From contig URNF01000007.1 of assembly GCA_900549155.1 (NCBI GenBank), positions 1 through 33,839 of the forward strand: a stretch of DNA of 33,839 nucleotides. Reading direction: 5' to 3'. Below the pieces are notes generated by a model. It was not told where the DNA came from and did not search any database. It saw nothing but the letters and a program-made list of their open reading frames with translations. This document shows, one piece after another, positions 1 to 6,752 of this stretch. The first letter of the stretch is position 1. Every line of letters begins with the position of its first letter. A program made the translations under genes and the position numbers. Source of the stretch: an uncultured Oscillospiraceae bacterium. GTDB taxonomy: Bacteria > Bacillota > Clostridia > Oscillospirales > Acutalibacteraceae.

Positions 1-126
1 GGACCGGAGTTCGACGGCCATCTGATCGATTTTGACGAAGCGATCGCCCGTTCGTCCATGTATAAGCCGTTTGAACGCAAACGGTACGAGGAGACCTGCC
101 GTCTGTTTGAAAAGGAGGTGCGCTGA
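1..126 (+). CDS. nfnA: NfnA-type ferredoxin-NADP+ reductase subunit, C-terminal fragment
   Basis: Only the last 41 codons are present; the gene runs off the left edge and stops with TGA at 124-126. The fragment contains GPEFDGHLIDFDEA, followed by a charged tail. This ending is characteristic of the FAD/NAD-binding small subunit of NADH-dependent reduced ferredoxin:NADP+ oxidoreductase (also annotated sulfide dehydrogenase or GltA-associated subunit). That subunit binds FAD and NAD and pairs with the larger NfnB. The identification rests on this short tail plus the adjacent complete nfnB, whose ATG begins one base after this stop and whose ribosome binding site (AAGGAGGTG) lies inside the last codons here. 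The two genes are therefore co-transcribed and probably translationally coupled. Confidence 0.8.
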   Translation, partial: GPEFDGHLIDFDEAIARSSMYKPFERKRYEETCRLFEKEVR

Positions 127-127
127 C

Positions 128-1522
128 ATGCCGAATATGTCCCCGAAGAAAAATGAAATGCCGACACAGGCGCCTGAGACACGGCGGCGCAACTTCGACG
201 AGGTCGCACTCGGCTACACAGAGGGACAGGCGATCGACGAGGCGAAACGCTGCTTAAACTGTAAGAATATGCCCTGTGTTTCGGGCTGCCCCGTGCGCAT
301 ACATATCCCTGCTTTCATTGCCAAGGTGGCAGAGGGAGATTTTGCGGGTGCGTATGCGGTCATTTCCGAGGCAAGCTCGCTGCCTGCCGTGTGCGGACGC
401 GTCTGTCCGCAGGAAAATCAGTGCGAGGGAAAGTGCGTGCGCGGCATCAAGGGCGAATCGGTCGGCATCGGCAGACTCGAACACTTTGTTGCCGACTGGC
501 ACAATGCGCATGAAAGCGGTGCCGCAAAGCCGACAGTAAAGAAGAACGGACATCGCGTGGCGGTGGTCGGTTCGGGACCGTCGGGACTTGCCTGCGCCGG
601 TGACCTTGCAAGGCGCGGCTATGCCGTGACGGTGTTTGAAGCACTGCACACGGCGGGCGGCGTGCTGGTCTATGGCATTCCGGAATTCCGTCTGCCCAAG
701 GCGATCGTCCAAAAGGAGATCGACGGGCTGCGTGCACTCGGCGTGGAAATTGCAACCAACACCGTTGTCGGCAGAACCGTTACGGTCGACGAGCTGCTGG
801 GCGAGGAAGGGTTTGACGCCGTGTTCATCGGTTCGGGCGCAGGGCTGCCGCGCTTCATGCGCATCCCCGGCGAAAATCTCAAGGGCGTTTATTCCGCCAA
901 CGAATTTTTGACCCGTGTGAACCTGATGAAAGCCTATCGCTCCGACAGCGAAACGCCCATCCAGCACGCAAAGCGCGTGGTTGTGGTCGGCGGCGGCAAT
1001 GTGGCGATGGACGCCGCACGCAGCGCACTGCGTCTCGGTGCGGAAGAAGTGTCGATCGTGTATCGTCGTTCCATGGAAGAACTGCCCGCCCGTAAGGAAG
1101 AAGTGGAGCATGCCGAGGAAGAAGGCATTTCGTTCAAGCTGCTCACGAACCCCACCGCCATTCTCGGCGATGAAAACGGCTTTGTCTCCGGCATCCGCTG
1201 TGTCAAAATGGAACTCGGCGAGCCGGATGCTTCCGGCAGACGCCGCCCCGAAGCTGTGCCGGATTCGGATTTTGACATTCCGTGCGACTGTGTCATCATG
1301 GCGATCGGCACATCGCCGAACCCGCTGATAAAATCCACGACCGTCGGTCTTCAAACGCAGAAGTGGGGCGGCATCGTCGCGGATGAGCACACCGGGAGCA
1401 CCTCGCTTGACGGCGTTTATGCCGGCGGCGACGCGGTCACGGGCGCTGCAACCGTCATTTTGGCGATGGGCGCGGGAAAAAATGCCGCACAGGCGATCGA
1501 TGACTATTTGCAGAATAAATAA
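128..1522 (+). CDS. nfnB: NfnB / GltA-family NADPH-dependent oxidoreductase
   Basis: A 464-residue flavoprotein of the glutamate synthase small-subunit family. Residues 42-54 hold a cysteine cluster (C42, C45, C50, C54 in CLNCKNMPCVSGCPV), and C89, C93, C99 and C103 form a second; these ligate two [4Fe-4S] clusters. An FAD-binding GSGPSG lies at 148-153. An NADP(H)-binding GGGNVAMDA follows in the second half, and a C-terminal GVYAGGDAVTGAATV flavin motif closes the protein. Next to nfnA it is best read as the large subunit of the cytoplasmic NfnAB complex, which couples NADH and reduced ferredoxin oxidation to NADP+ reduction in anaerobes. A stand-alone glutamate synthase small subunit is the alternative. 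An in-frame start exists at 32, but 128 has the AAGGAGGTG ribosome binding site and the family-like N-terminus. Confidence 0.9.
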   Translation: MPNMSPKKNEMPTQAPETRRRNFDEVALGYTEGQAIDEAKRCLNCKNMPCVSGCPVRIHIPAFIAKVAEGDFAGAYAVISEASSLPAVCGRVCPQENQCEGKCVRGIKGESVGIGRLEHFVADWHNAHESGAAKPTVKKNGHRVAVVGSGPSGLACAGDLARRGYAVTVFEALHTAGGVLVYGIPEFRLPKAIVQKEIDGLRALGVEIATNTVVGRTVTVDELLGEEGFDAVFIGSGAGLPRFMRIPGENLKGVYSANEFLTRVNLMKAYRSDSETPIQHAKRVVVVGGGNVAMDAARSALRLGAEEVSIVYRRSMEELPARKEEVEHAEEEGISFKLLTNPTAILGDENGFVSGIRCVKMELGEPDASGRRRPEAVPDSDFDIPCDCVIMAIGTSPNPLIKSTTVGLQTQKWGGIVADEHTGSTSLDGVYAGGDAVTGAATVILAMGAGKNAAQAIDDYLQNK

Positions 1523-1525
1523 AAC

Positions 1526-1560
1526 AAAGCTGCCGCATGCACAACGCATATGGCAGCTTT
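1526..1560. terminator. Bidirectional intrinsic terminator between nfnB and the AbrB gene
   Basis: AAAGCTGCC at 1526-1534 pairs with GGCAGCTTT at 1552-1560, and GCATGC/GCATAT extends the stem imperfectly. A T-run follows on the plus strand and the A-rich flank gives a T-rich tail on the minus strand. It sits just after the nfnB stop and just after the convergent AbrB gene stop, so it can end both transcripts. Confidence 0.8.
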
Positions 1561-1572
1561 TTCTGTATGTCT

Positions 1573-1818
1573 TTACAGCTTGCTGGAGATCTCCTTGATA
1601 CAGGCAGGGCAGATGTTCTGTCCCTTGAAGGTCATGACATCACGCGCATTTCCGCAAAAAATGCAGCAGGGCTGATACTTTTTGAGAATGATCATATTGT
1701 CCTCGGTGAAAATTTCCAGCGAATCGTTCACCTTGATGCCCAAAATGTTGCGCGTTTCCATCGGGATGGTCACTCTGCCGAGCTGGTCAATGCGGCGTAC
1801 AATGCCTGTTGATCGCAT
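1573..1818 (-). CDS. AbrB/SpoVT-family transition-state regulator with C-terminal zinc-ribbon-like cysteines
   Basis: An 81-residue DNA-binding protein. Residues 1-46 form the swapped-hairpin AbrB/MazE fold: MRSTGIVRRIDQLGRVTIPM is the classic start, followed by RNILGIKVNDSLEIF. The C-terminal half carries C52-x2-C55 and C70-x2-C73, a likely zinc ribbon, as in many clostridial AbrB-like proteins. The ATG at 1818 is preceded by AGGAGGG at good spacing; an upstream in-frame start at 1872 lies in the promoter and was rejected. AbrB proteins repress stationary-phase and sporulation genes and are themselves repressed by phosphorylated Spo0A. The promoter here contains a Spo0A box, which fits that circuit. 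The direct targets in this organism are unknown. Confidence 0.9.
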   Translation of the reverse strand: MRSTGIVRRIDQLGRVTIPMETRNILGIKVNDSLEIFTEDNMIILKKYQPCCIFCGNARDVMTFKGQNICPACIKEISSKL

Positions 1819-1851
1819 AGTATAGCCCTCCTTCACCTGCAATTCACCTGT

Positions 1852-1879
1852 ATTATAACATCTATTCGACAAAAGTCAA
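1852..1879 (-). promoter_or_regulatory. SigA-type promoter of the AbrB gene with an embedded Spo0A box
   Basis: Read on the minus strand: -35 TTGACT (1874-1879), 16-bp spacer, -10 TATAAT (1852-1857). The spacer contains TTTGTCGAA (1865-1873), which matches the Spo0A box (core TGTCGAA). A box between -35 and -10 is positioned to block RNA polymerase, as at B. subtilis abrB. The motifs are seen directly; Spo0A repression is inferred. Confidence 0.75.
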
Positions 1880-1975
1880 TTCCCTTTTTTGTTAAATTTC
1901 GGTAAATTCCAACCCCTTTCCGCTGTATGTGACAAAAGCCGATTTTACGCGTTTTTTTGACGTGTTGACAGTCTG

Positions 1976-2002
1976 AAAAAGGCGGCATCCGAAGATGCCG
2001 CC
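1976..2002 (-). terminator. Intrinsic terminator of the 31-residue peptide gene
   Basis: A perfect 9-bp stem (GGCGGCATC at 1981-1989 with GATGCCGCC at 1994-2002) closes a 4-nt loop that reads TTCG on the minus strand. A five-T tail follows at 1980-1976. It lies 17 bases after the small gene's stop. The plus-strand side also ends in four Ts, so weak bidirectional action is possible. Confidence 0.85.
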
Positions 2003-2019
2003 CTTTTCCTTGCCGTTCG

Positions 2020-2115
2020 TCAGCAGCAGCTGTCGTCGTCGAGGAGCAGAAGGATGATGATAATGAAAAGCAGCCAGGAGCAATCCATACCGTTAAAAAG
2101 GTTTCTCAAGCACAT
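2020..2115 (-). CDS. Small hydrophobic, Cys-ended peptide (31 aa), family not recognised
   Basis: The 31 codons begin with ATG at 2115 and end with TGA at 2020. The start has a very strong ribosome binding site (AAGGAGGTGG) and the stop is followed by a perfect intrinsic terminator, so this is a complete stand-alone transcription unit despite its size. The peptide has a short polar head (MCLRNLFNGMDCS), a hydrophobic stretch WLLFIIIILLLL that could enter the membrane, and an acidic, cysteine-rich end DDDSCC. Similar tiny Leu/Ile-rich, Cys-containing proteins occur in spore-forming Firmicutes, some annotated as YjcZ-type sporulation proteins, but I cannot assign it to a named family. The divergent neighbour is clpC. 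Confidence 0.7.
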   Translation of the reverse strand: MCLRNLFNGMDCSWLLFIIIILLLLDDDSCC

Positions 2116-2233
2116 GTGTTTCCACCTCCTTCGTCATTGTCATACTATGCAAATCGGAAGAATGTGGTGAATAGGAAAAATATTCCCGACATATACTTAT
2201 TACGATACCATCCATCGGCAAAGGGGGAAGATC

Positions 2234-4660
2234 ATGCAATATCGCTTCAAAGGTTTTACAGAAAAAGCCAACACGGCACTCAACCTGTCCATCCGCTCGG
2301 CACAGGCACTCGGACATACCTATGTCGGCACAGAGCATCTTCTGTTGGGGCTTTTGCGCGAGGGGAGCGGCGTTGCCGCCGTGGTGCTCAATAATCGCGG
2401 CATCACCGCCGTGGAATACGAGCGGCGCGTTGCGGAGACCGAGACAGTGGGCGCCTATACCTATGTCACGCCGCAGGACTTTACACCGCGCGCCAAAGCG
2501 ATCATGGAAAAAGCGGCAGAGGAAGCGGCACAGGCGCAATACGGGTATATCGGCACGGAGCATCTGCTGCTCGCACTGCTGCAGGACAAAAGCTGTATCG
2601 GCATACGCATATTGCAGCTGATCGCCCCCTGCAAAGAGGATCTGGAAAAGGAGCTGCGCGCTTCTTATAAAGCCGCTCCGGAGCTGCCGGAGAAGAAAGC
2701 GGGAAAGGATGTCGGAAAATCAGCGCTGCGCGCCTATGGCAAGGATCTCACTGCCGCGGCGCAAAAAGGGAAGATCGACCCCGTGATCGGCAGAGACAAA
2801 GAGATCGAGCGCGTGATACGCATTTTGGTGCGCCGTACAAAAAACAACCCCTGTCTGATCGGCGAGCCGGGTGTCGGCAAGACCGCCGTTGCAGAGGGGT
2901 TGGCACTGAAGATTACAAAGGAAGAAGTGCCCGAGCCGCTTTTGCATAAACGCATCGTATATCTCGATCTCAACAGCATGATCGCAGGCACGAAATATCG
3001 CGGTGACTTTGAGGAGCGCATCAAGCAGGCGATTGAGGAGGTTTTGCAGGGGCGCAATGTCATTCTGTTCATCGATGAGCTGCACACCCTGATCGGCGCG
3101 GGCACGGCGGAGGGGGCAGTGGATGCTTCCAACATCCTAAAGCCGTATCTGGCGCGCGGAGAACTGCAGGTCATCGGCGCGACCACCCTGCAGGAATATC
3201 GTCGCCACATCGAAAAGGATGCGGCGCTGGAGCGACGGTTTCAACCGGTCAAGGTCGAAGAACCGACCGTTGCCCAAAGCATTGAGATTCTGCGCGGGCT
3301 GCGCGACCGCTATGAGGCACATCACAAGGTGAAGATCAGCGATGAAGCACTGACGGCGGCAGTGCAGCTGTCCGCACGCTATATTGCCGACCGTTTTCTG
3401 CCGGACAAGGCAATCGACGTGATGGATGAAACCGCCGCAGGCGTGCGCCTGGCGGCTGTGCGGGAAACGCCGGAGATCCACGATCTTGAAGAACGCATCC
3501 GCGGCATCAGTGCCGACAGAAACGCCGCAGCACGCATACAGGACTATGAGCAGGCGGCAAAGCTGCGGGACAGCGAGCGCTCGCTGCAGGACACGCTGTG
3601 CGCCGCGCAGGAGCGGTTTGCGCGGGAAAACAGTGCCTGTGTGCGCGTTGTCACGGCAACGGACATGGCAAACACCGTCTCGGAATGGACGGGCATTCCC
3701 GTTGCCGAACTGACAAAAGAGGAAGAAACATTGCTTGCCGAACTGCCCGAAAGATTGGAAAAGCGTGTTATCGGGCAGGAAGAAGCCGTGCTGGCGGTGG
3801 CAAAAGCCATCCGCCGCAGCCGCGCAGGACTGAAAGACCCAAAGCGCCCAATCGGCTCCTTTATCTTTCTCGGACCGACAGGCGTCGGCAAGACCGAATT
3901 GTGTAAGGCGGTCGCCGCTGTTGTTTTCGGCAGCGAAGAAAGCCTCATACGGCTCGATATGTCGGAATATATGGAAAAGCACACGGTTTCCCGCATGATC
4001 GGATCACCGCCCGGATATGTCGGCTATGACGAAGGGGGACAGCTCACCGAGAAAGTGCGCCTGCATCCCTACAGCGTCATTCTTTTCGACGAGATCGAAA
4101 AAGCACACCCCGATGTGTTCAACCTGCTTTTGCAGGTGCTGGAGGACGGTATTCTGACCGACGCACAGGGACGGCAGGTGAGCTTTCGCAACTGCGTCAT
4201 CATCATGACCTCAAATGTCGGCGCACGGCTGCTCACAGACCGCAAGTCTCTCGGCTTTACACCGCAGGACGAACCGACCGAAACAGAAAACAAGCGTGCG
4301 CACGAGGATGTGATGAAAGAACTGAAAAAGCGGTTCAGACCGGAATTTCTGAACCGCGTTGACAGTATTGTGGTGTTTTCCGCGCTGCGGCGTGAGGATG
4401 TCCGCAGGATCGCCGAAAAGATGATCGGAGAGCTGCAGGAGCGTTTGCATGCACTGCATGTGCAGGCGACCTTCACCGATGCTGCGCTGAAAAAACTGGC
4501 GGATGCGGGCTATGACCGCGCCTATGGCGTGCGCCCGCTGCGTCGCGTCATTTACAATGAAATTGAAAACCCGCTCGCCGACCTGCTCATCGACGGAAAG
4601 AACGTAGGCGGGCGCAGCATCACGGTCGATGTGCAAAACGGTCAGATTGTTTTTGTCTGA
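2234..4660 (+). CDS. clpC: ATP-dependent Clp protease ATP-binding subunit ClpC
   Basis: An 808-residue Hsp100 unfoldase with full ClpC architecture. Residues 1-145 hold two Clp N-domain repeats (each with GTEHLLL). The first AAA+ module has Walker A GEPGVGKT (210-217) and Walker B VILFIDE (276-282). A middle region with a UVR-like DYEQAAKLRDSE (about 437-448) follows. The second AAA+ module has Walker A GPTGVGKT (547-554) and VILFDEIEKAHPD (from 615). ClpC unfolds proteins for degradation by ClpP. The usual ctsR-mcsA-mcsB neighbours are absent, so control by the canonical CtsR operon is not evident. The ATG at 2234 has an AAGGGGGA ribosome binding site. The 3' end overlaps the convergent radical SAM gene by 19 bases. 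Confidence 0.95.
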   Translation: MQYRFKGFTEKANTALNLSIRSAQALGHTYVGTEHLLLGLLREGSGVAAVVLNNRGITAVEYERRVAETETVGAYTYVTPQDFTPRAKAIMEKAAEEAAQAQYGYIGTEHLLLALLQDKSCIGIRILQLIAPCKEDLEKELRASYKAAPELPEKKAGKDVGKSALRAYGKDLTAAAQKGKIDPVIGRDKEIERVIRILVRRTKNNPCLIGEPGVGKTAVAEGLALKITKEEVPEPLLHKRIVYLDLNSMIAGTKYRGDFEERIKQAIEEVLQGRNVILFIDELHTLIGAGTAEGAVDASNILKPYLARGELQVIGATTLQEYRRHIEKDAALERRFQPVKVEEPTVAQSIEILRGLRDRYEAHHKVKISDEALTAAVQLSARYIADRFLPDKAIDVMDETAAGVRLAAVRETPEIHDLEERIRGISADRNAAARIQDYEQAAKLRDSERSLQDTLCAAQERFARENSACVRVVTATDMANTVSEWTGIPVAELTKEEETLLAELPERLEKRVIGQEEAVLAVAKAIRRSRAGLKDPKRPIGSFIFLGPTGVGKTELCKAVAAVVFGSEESLIRLDMSEYMEKHTVSRMIGSPPGYVGYDEGGQLTEKVRLHPYSVILFDEIEKAHPDVFNLLLQVLEDGILTDAQGRQVSFRNCVIIMTSNVGARLLTDRKSLGFTPQDEPTETENKRAHEDVMKELKKRFRPEFLNRVDSIVVFSALRREDVRRIAEKMIGELQERLHALHVQATFTDAALKKLADAGYDRAYGVRPLRRVIYNEIENPLADLLIDGKNVGGRSITVDVQNGQIVFV

Positions 4661-5544
4661 ACACCGGTGAGATCGAAAGCGGGGATCATCTGTGTGCCCG
4701 CGCTGTCGCGGCTTTGCACATAGCCGTTTTCAAAGCCGCAGGCTTCCATATACGCCCACACCTTTTCACATTCCCGTTTTGTGAGCCTGCGGGAAAGCGT
4801 CGGAAAACCCGCAATGTCCGCCATGGGGGTGTATTGGAACATGAGACTGATATATGCCGTGTCCTTATAGGCTTTGAGAAAATCCAGCACCGCCATGGAT
4901 GCACGGGTATGTCCGGGGAGCACCAGGTGGCGGATGACCGTGCCGCGCTGCAGGATGCCGTCTTTGTCGAATATCGCTTTTCCCGTTTGGCGCACCATCT
5001 CGTCGATGGCAGGCGCAGCATAGTCGAAATAGTCCGCAGCACCCGACAGCGCTGCGGAAAGGGCATTGTCGGTATATTTGAGATCCGGCAGATAGATGTT
5101 GACAAGTCCCTCAAGTCTTTTGAGCGTTTCCACCCGCTCATATCCGCCGCTGTTATACACGATCGGAATTTTCGGCTTATACAGCGACAGTGCTTCAATG
5201 ATCGACGGGACAAACGGGGTGGGGCTGACAAGGTTGATATTGTGCGCCCCAGCCGCTTCCAGTTCTCTGAAAATGTCGGCAAGACGGGACGGCGTCACGG
5301 TCTCGCCGCAGCCGCCGCGACTGATCTCGGCATTTTGGCAGAAAGCACATGTCAGCACACAGCCGGAGAAAAAGACCGTCCCCGAACCGCGCGTGCCGCT
5401 GATGCAGGGCTCTTCGCCGAAATGCAGCGCTGCCCGCGCAAGACGCGGGGCTGCAGGCATCCGACAAAAGCCGCCGACATTTGCGGTATCGTCACGCCTT
5501 GCGCCGCATTGCCGCGGACAGACGGTACAGTGTTCGATCATCAT
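4642..5544 (-). CDS. Radical SAM protein, PflA-like activating-enzyme family
   Basis: A 300-residue protein with the radical SAM cluster motif CxxxCxxC as C62, C66, C69 (SGCVLTCAFCQN). An N-terminal cysteine set (C6, C9, C13, C27) may hold a zinc or extra iron-sulfur site. Downstream segments such as NINLVSPTPFVPSI and VIRHLVLPGH are typical of the subgroup annotated as putative pyruvate formate-lyase 1-activating enzyme or uncharacterised radical SAM proteins. These cleave S-adenosylmethionine to make a 5'-deoxyadenosyl radical; the substrate is unknown here and no glycyl-radical enzyme gene is nearby. The ATG at 5544 follows AAAGGGAG. In-frame ATGs further upstream lack a good ribosome binding site. 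Confidence 0.85.
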   Translation of the reverse strand: MMIEHCTVCPRQCGARRDDTANVGGFCRMPAAPRLARAALHFGEEPCISGTRGSGTVFFSGCVLTCAFCQNAEISRGGCGETVTPSRLADIFRELEAAGAHNINLVSPTPFVPSIIEALSLYKPKIPIVYNSGGYERVETLKRLEGLVNIYLPDLKYTDNALSAALSGAADYFDYAAPAIDEMVRQTGKAIFDKDGILQRGTVIRHLVLPGHTRASMAVLDFLKAYKDTAYISLMFQYTPMADIAGFPTLSRRLTKRECEKVWAYMEACGFENGYVQSRDSAGTQMIPAFDLTGVQTKTI

Positions 5545-5615
5545 AAAAAGAAACTCCCTTTCAAAGAGTAAAACCGTTTTCATCTGCACATACTGTTCCC
5601 GAAAAGAGGGATAGG

Positions 5616-6035
5616 ATGAAACGGTGCAGACAAGAAACGGTGCTCTGCCGCGTGCTTTTGTTCATGCTCGGCGGCGTTTTATATAATCTCATCGAAATTC
5701 TGTGGCGCGGCCGCACACACTACAGCATGTTCTTTCTCGGCGGCATCTGCTTTCACATCATCGGCAGCATCTATACCGCACTGTCCCGCACCTGTCTTGC
5801 CGTGCGCTGTCTTGTGTCCTCGGTGTGTGTGACGGCGGCGGAATTTCTTTGCGGCTGCATCGTCAATCTGCGCTGCCATATGCAGGTGTGGGACTATTCC
5901 GCCAGACCGCTGAACCTGTGCGGGCAGATTTGCCTGCTGTACAGCATCCTTTGGGCGCTGCTCAGCATCCCGACAGGCTATCTCTATTGCCGCATCACGC
6001 GGTATTTACGCATGCACCTCGGCAGAGGGGCATAG
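5616..6035 (+). CDS. CmpB-type putative ABC-transporter membrane protein
   Basis: A 139-residue integral membrane protein with four predicted hydrophobic segments. GGVLYNLIEILWRGRTHYS near the start and MQVWDYSARPLNLCGQICL in the second half are hallmarks of the family annotated putative ABC-transporter type IV / CmpB. No ATPase partner is adjacent, so a transport role is unproven. The start at 5616 has GAGGG upstream. The gene is divergent from the radical SAM gene (71-base gap), and its last 30 bases overlap the end of the convergent endonuclease III gene. Confidence 0.8.
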   Translation: MKRCRQETVLCRVLLFMLGGVLYNLIEILWRGRTHYSMFFLGGICFHIIGSIYTALSRTCLAVRCLVSSVCVTAAEFLCGCIVNLRCHMQVWDYSARPLNLCGQICLLYSILWALLSIPTGYLYCRITRYLRMHLGRGA

Positions 6036-6641
6036 CGCGTTCATCGGGCAGACGCCGCACTGCGGCGAGCGGGCAATGCAGCAGTCCCTGCCGAACATCA
6101 CCAGTCTGTGGCAAAAATCGTTGCTCTCGTGCGGCGGCAGCAGCTTTTTGAGCGCCAGCTCTACCTTATAGGGGTCTTTCGTATCCACAAGCCCCAGCTT
6201 ACCGCAAATGCGGATGCAGTGCGTATCGGCAACGACGGCGGGCTTCCCGAAAATATCACCGCAAATGAGGTTTGCGGTCTTTCTGCCGACACCGGGCAGG
6301 GTGAGCAGCTTTTCCATCGTGTCCGGCACCTTGCCGTCATAATCGGCGCAGAGCATCCGACTCATCGCCACCAGATCGCGCGCCTTTGTTTTGTACAGTC
6401 CGCAGGAATGAATAAACGGCTCGACATCCTCAGGCTGCGCCTTTGCCATTTCCTGCGGCGTGGGAAAGCGCGCAAACAGCGCGGGCGTCACCAGGTTCAC
6501 GCGCGCATCGGTGCACTGCGCGGAAAGGCGGGTCGCCGCCAGCAGCTGAAACGGATCGCGATAGGTCAGGGAGCACACCGCATCCGGATAGCGTTCTTTC
6601 AATATTTCGACAGCGGCAAGCGCCCGCTGCTTTTTTGTCAT
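6006..6641 (-). CDS. nth: Endonuclease III
   Basis: A 211-residue base-excision repair glycosylase/AP lyase. It has the helix-hairpin-helix LPGVGRKTANL with catalytic Lys121, catalytic Asp139 in VADTHCIRI, and the C-terminal [4Fe-4S] loop C188-x6-C195-x2-C198-x5-C204. It removes oxidised pyrimidines and nicks at abasic sites. The ATG at 6641 has GAGGTGA upstream, so the longer frame from 6683 was trimmed; that extension crosses the promoter. Transcription is divergent from rarA. Confidence 0.95.
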   Translation of the reverse strand: MTKKQRALAAVEILKERYPDAVCSLTYRDPFQLLAATRLSAQCTDARVNLVTPALFARFPTPQEMAKAQPEDVEPFIHSCGLYKTKARDLVAMSRMLCADYDGKVPDTMEKLLTLPGVGRKTANLICGDIFGKPAVVADTHCIRICGKLGLVDTKDPYKVELALKKLLPPHESNDFCHRLVMFGRDCCIARSPQCGVCPMNALCPSAEVHA

Positions 6642-6661
6642 GTCGATCACCTCACCATACC

Positions 6662-6690
6662 AGAATACCACATATTTCGCCAAAAAGCAA
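6662..6690 (-). promoter_or_regulatory. Promoter of nth
   Basis: On the minus strand TTGCTT (6685-6690), a 17-bp spacer and TATTCT (6662-6667) form a plausible SigA promoter about 20 bases upstream of the nth start. Confidence 0.5.
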
Positions 6691-6724
6691 ACCCGCCCTC
6701 TTGCAAAAGAGCGCGGGTTTTGCT
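6686..6724. repeat. Hairpin in the nth-rarA divergent intergenic region
   Basis: AGCAAACCCGC pairs with GCGGGTTTTGCT, with an inner CTCTT/AAAGAG arm, giving a long stem. It is flanked by five Ts when read on the minus strand. It overlaps the rarA promoter and abuts the nth -35, so it could terminate stray transcription or act as an operator. No transcript that it would normally terminate is evident. Confidence 0.6.
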
Positions 6725-6729
6725 AAAAT
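6701..6729 (+). promoter_or_regulatory. Promoter of rarA
   Basis: TTGCAA (6701-6706), a 17-bp spacer and TAAAAT (6724-6729) make a good SigA promoter. Its spacer forms the right arm of the hairpin at 6686-6724. Confidence 0.6.
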
Positions 6730-6752
6730 GTAAAAGACAGGGAGGGGATCGC

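Noticed and set aside
254..1549. Long minus-strand open frame opposite nfnB
   Set aside because: Antisense shadow of a GC-rich gene; no ribosome binding site, His/Arg/Cys-rich composition and no recognisable domain.
2168..2196. SigG-like promoter (TGAATA ... CATATAC) before clpC
   Set aside because: Spacing is 16 bases and the -10 is imperfect; too weak to claim forespore control.
4714..5571. Plus-strand 285-codon open frame over the radical SAM gene
   Set aside because: Shadow of the clearly identified radical SAM gene on the other strand.
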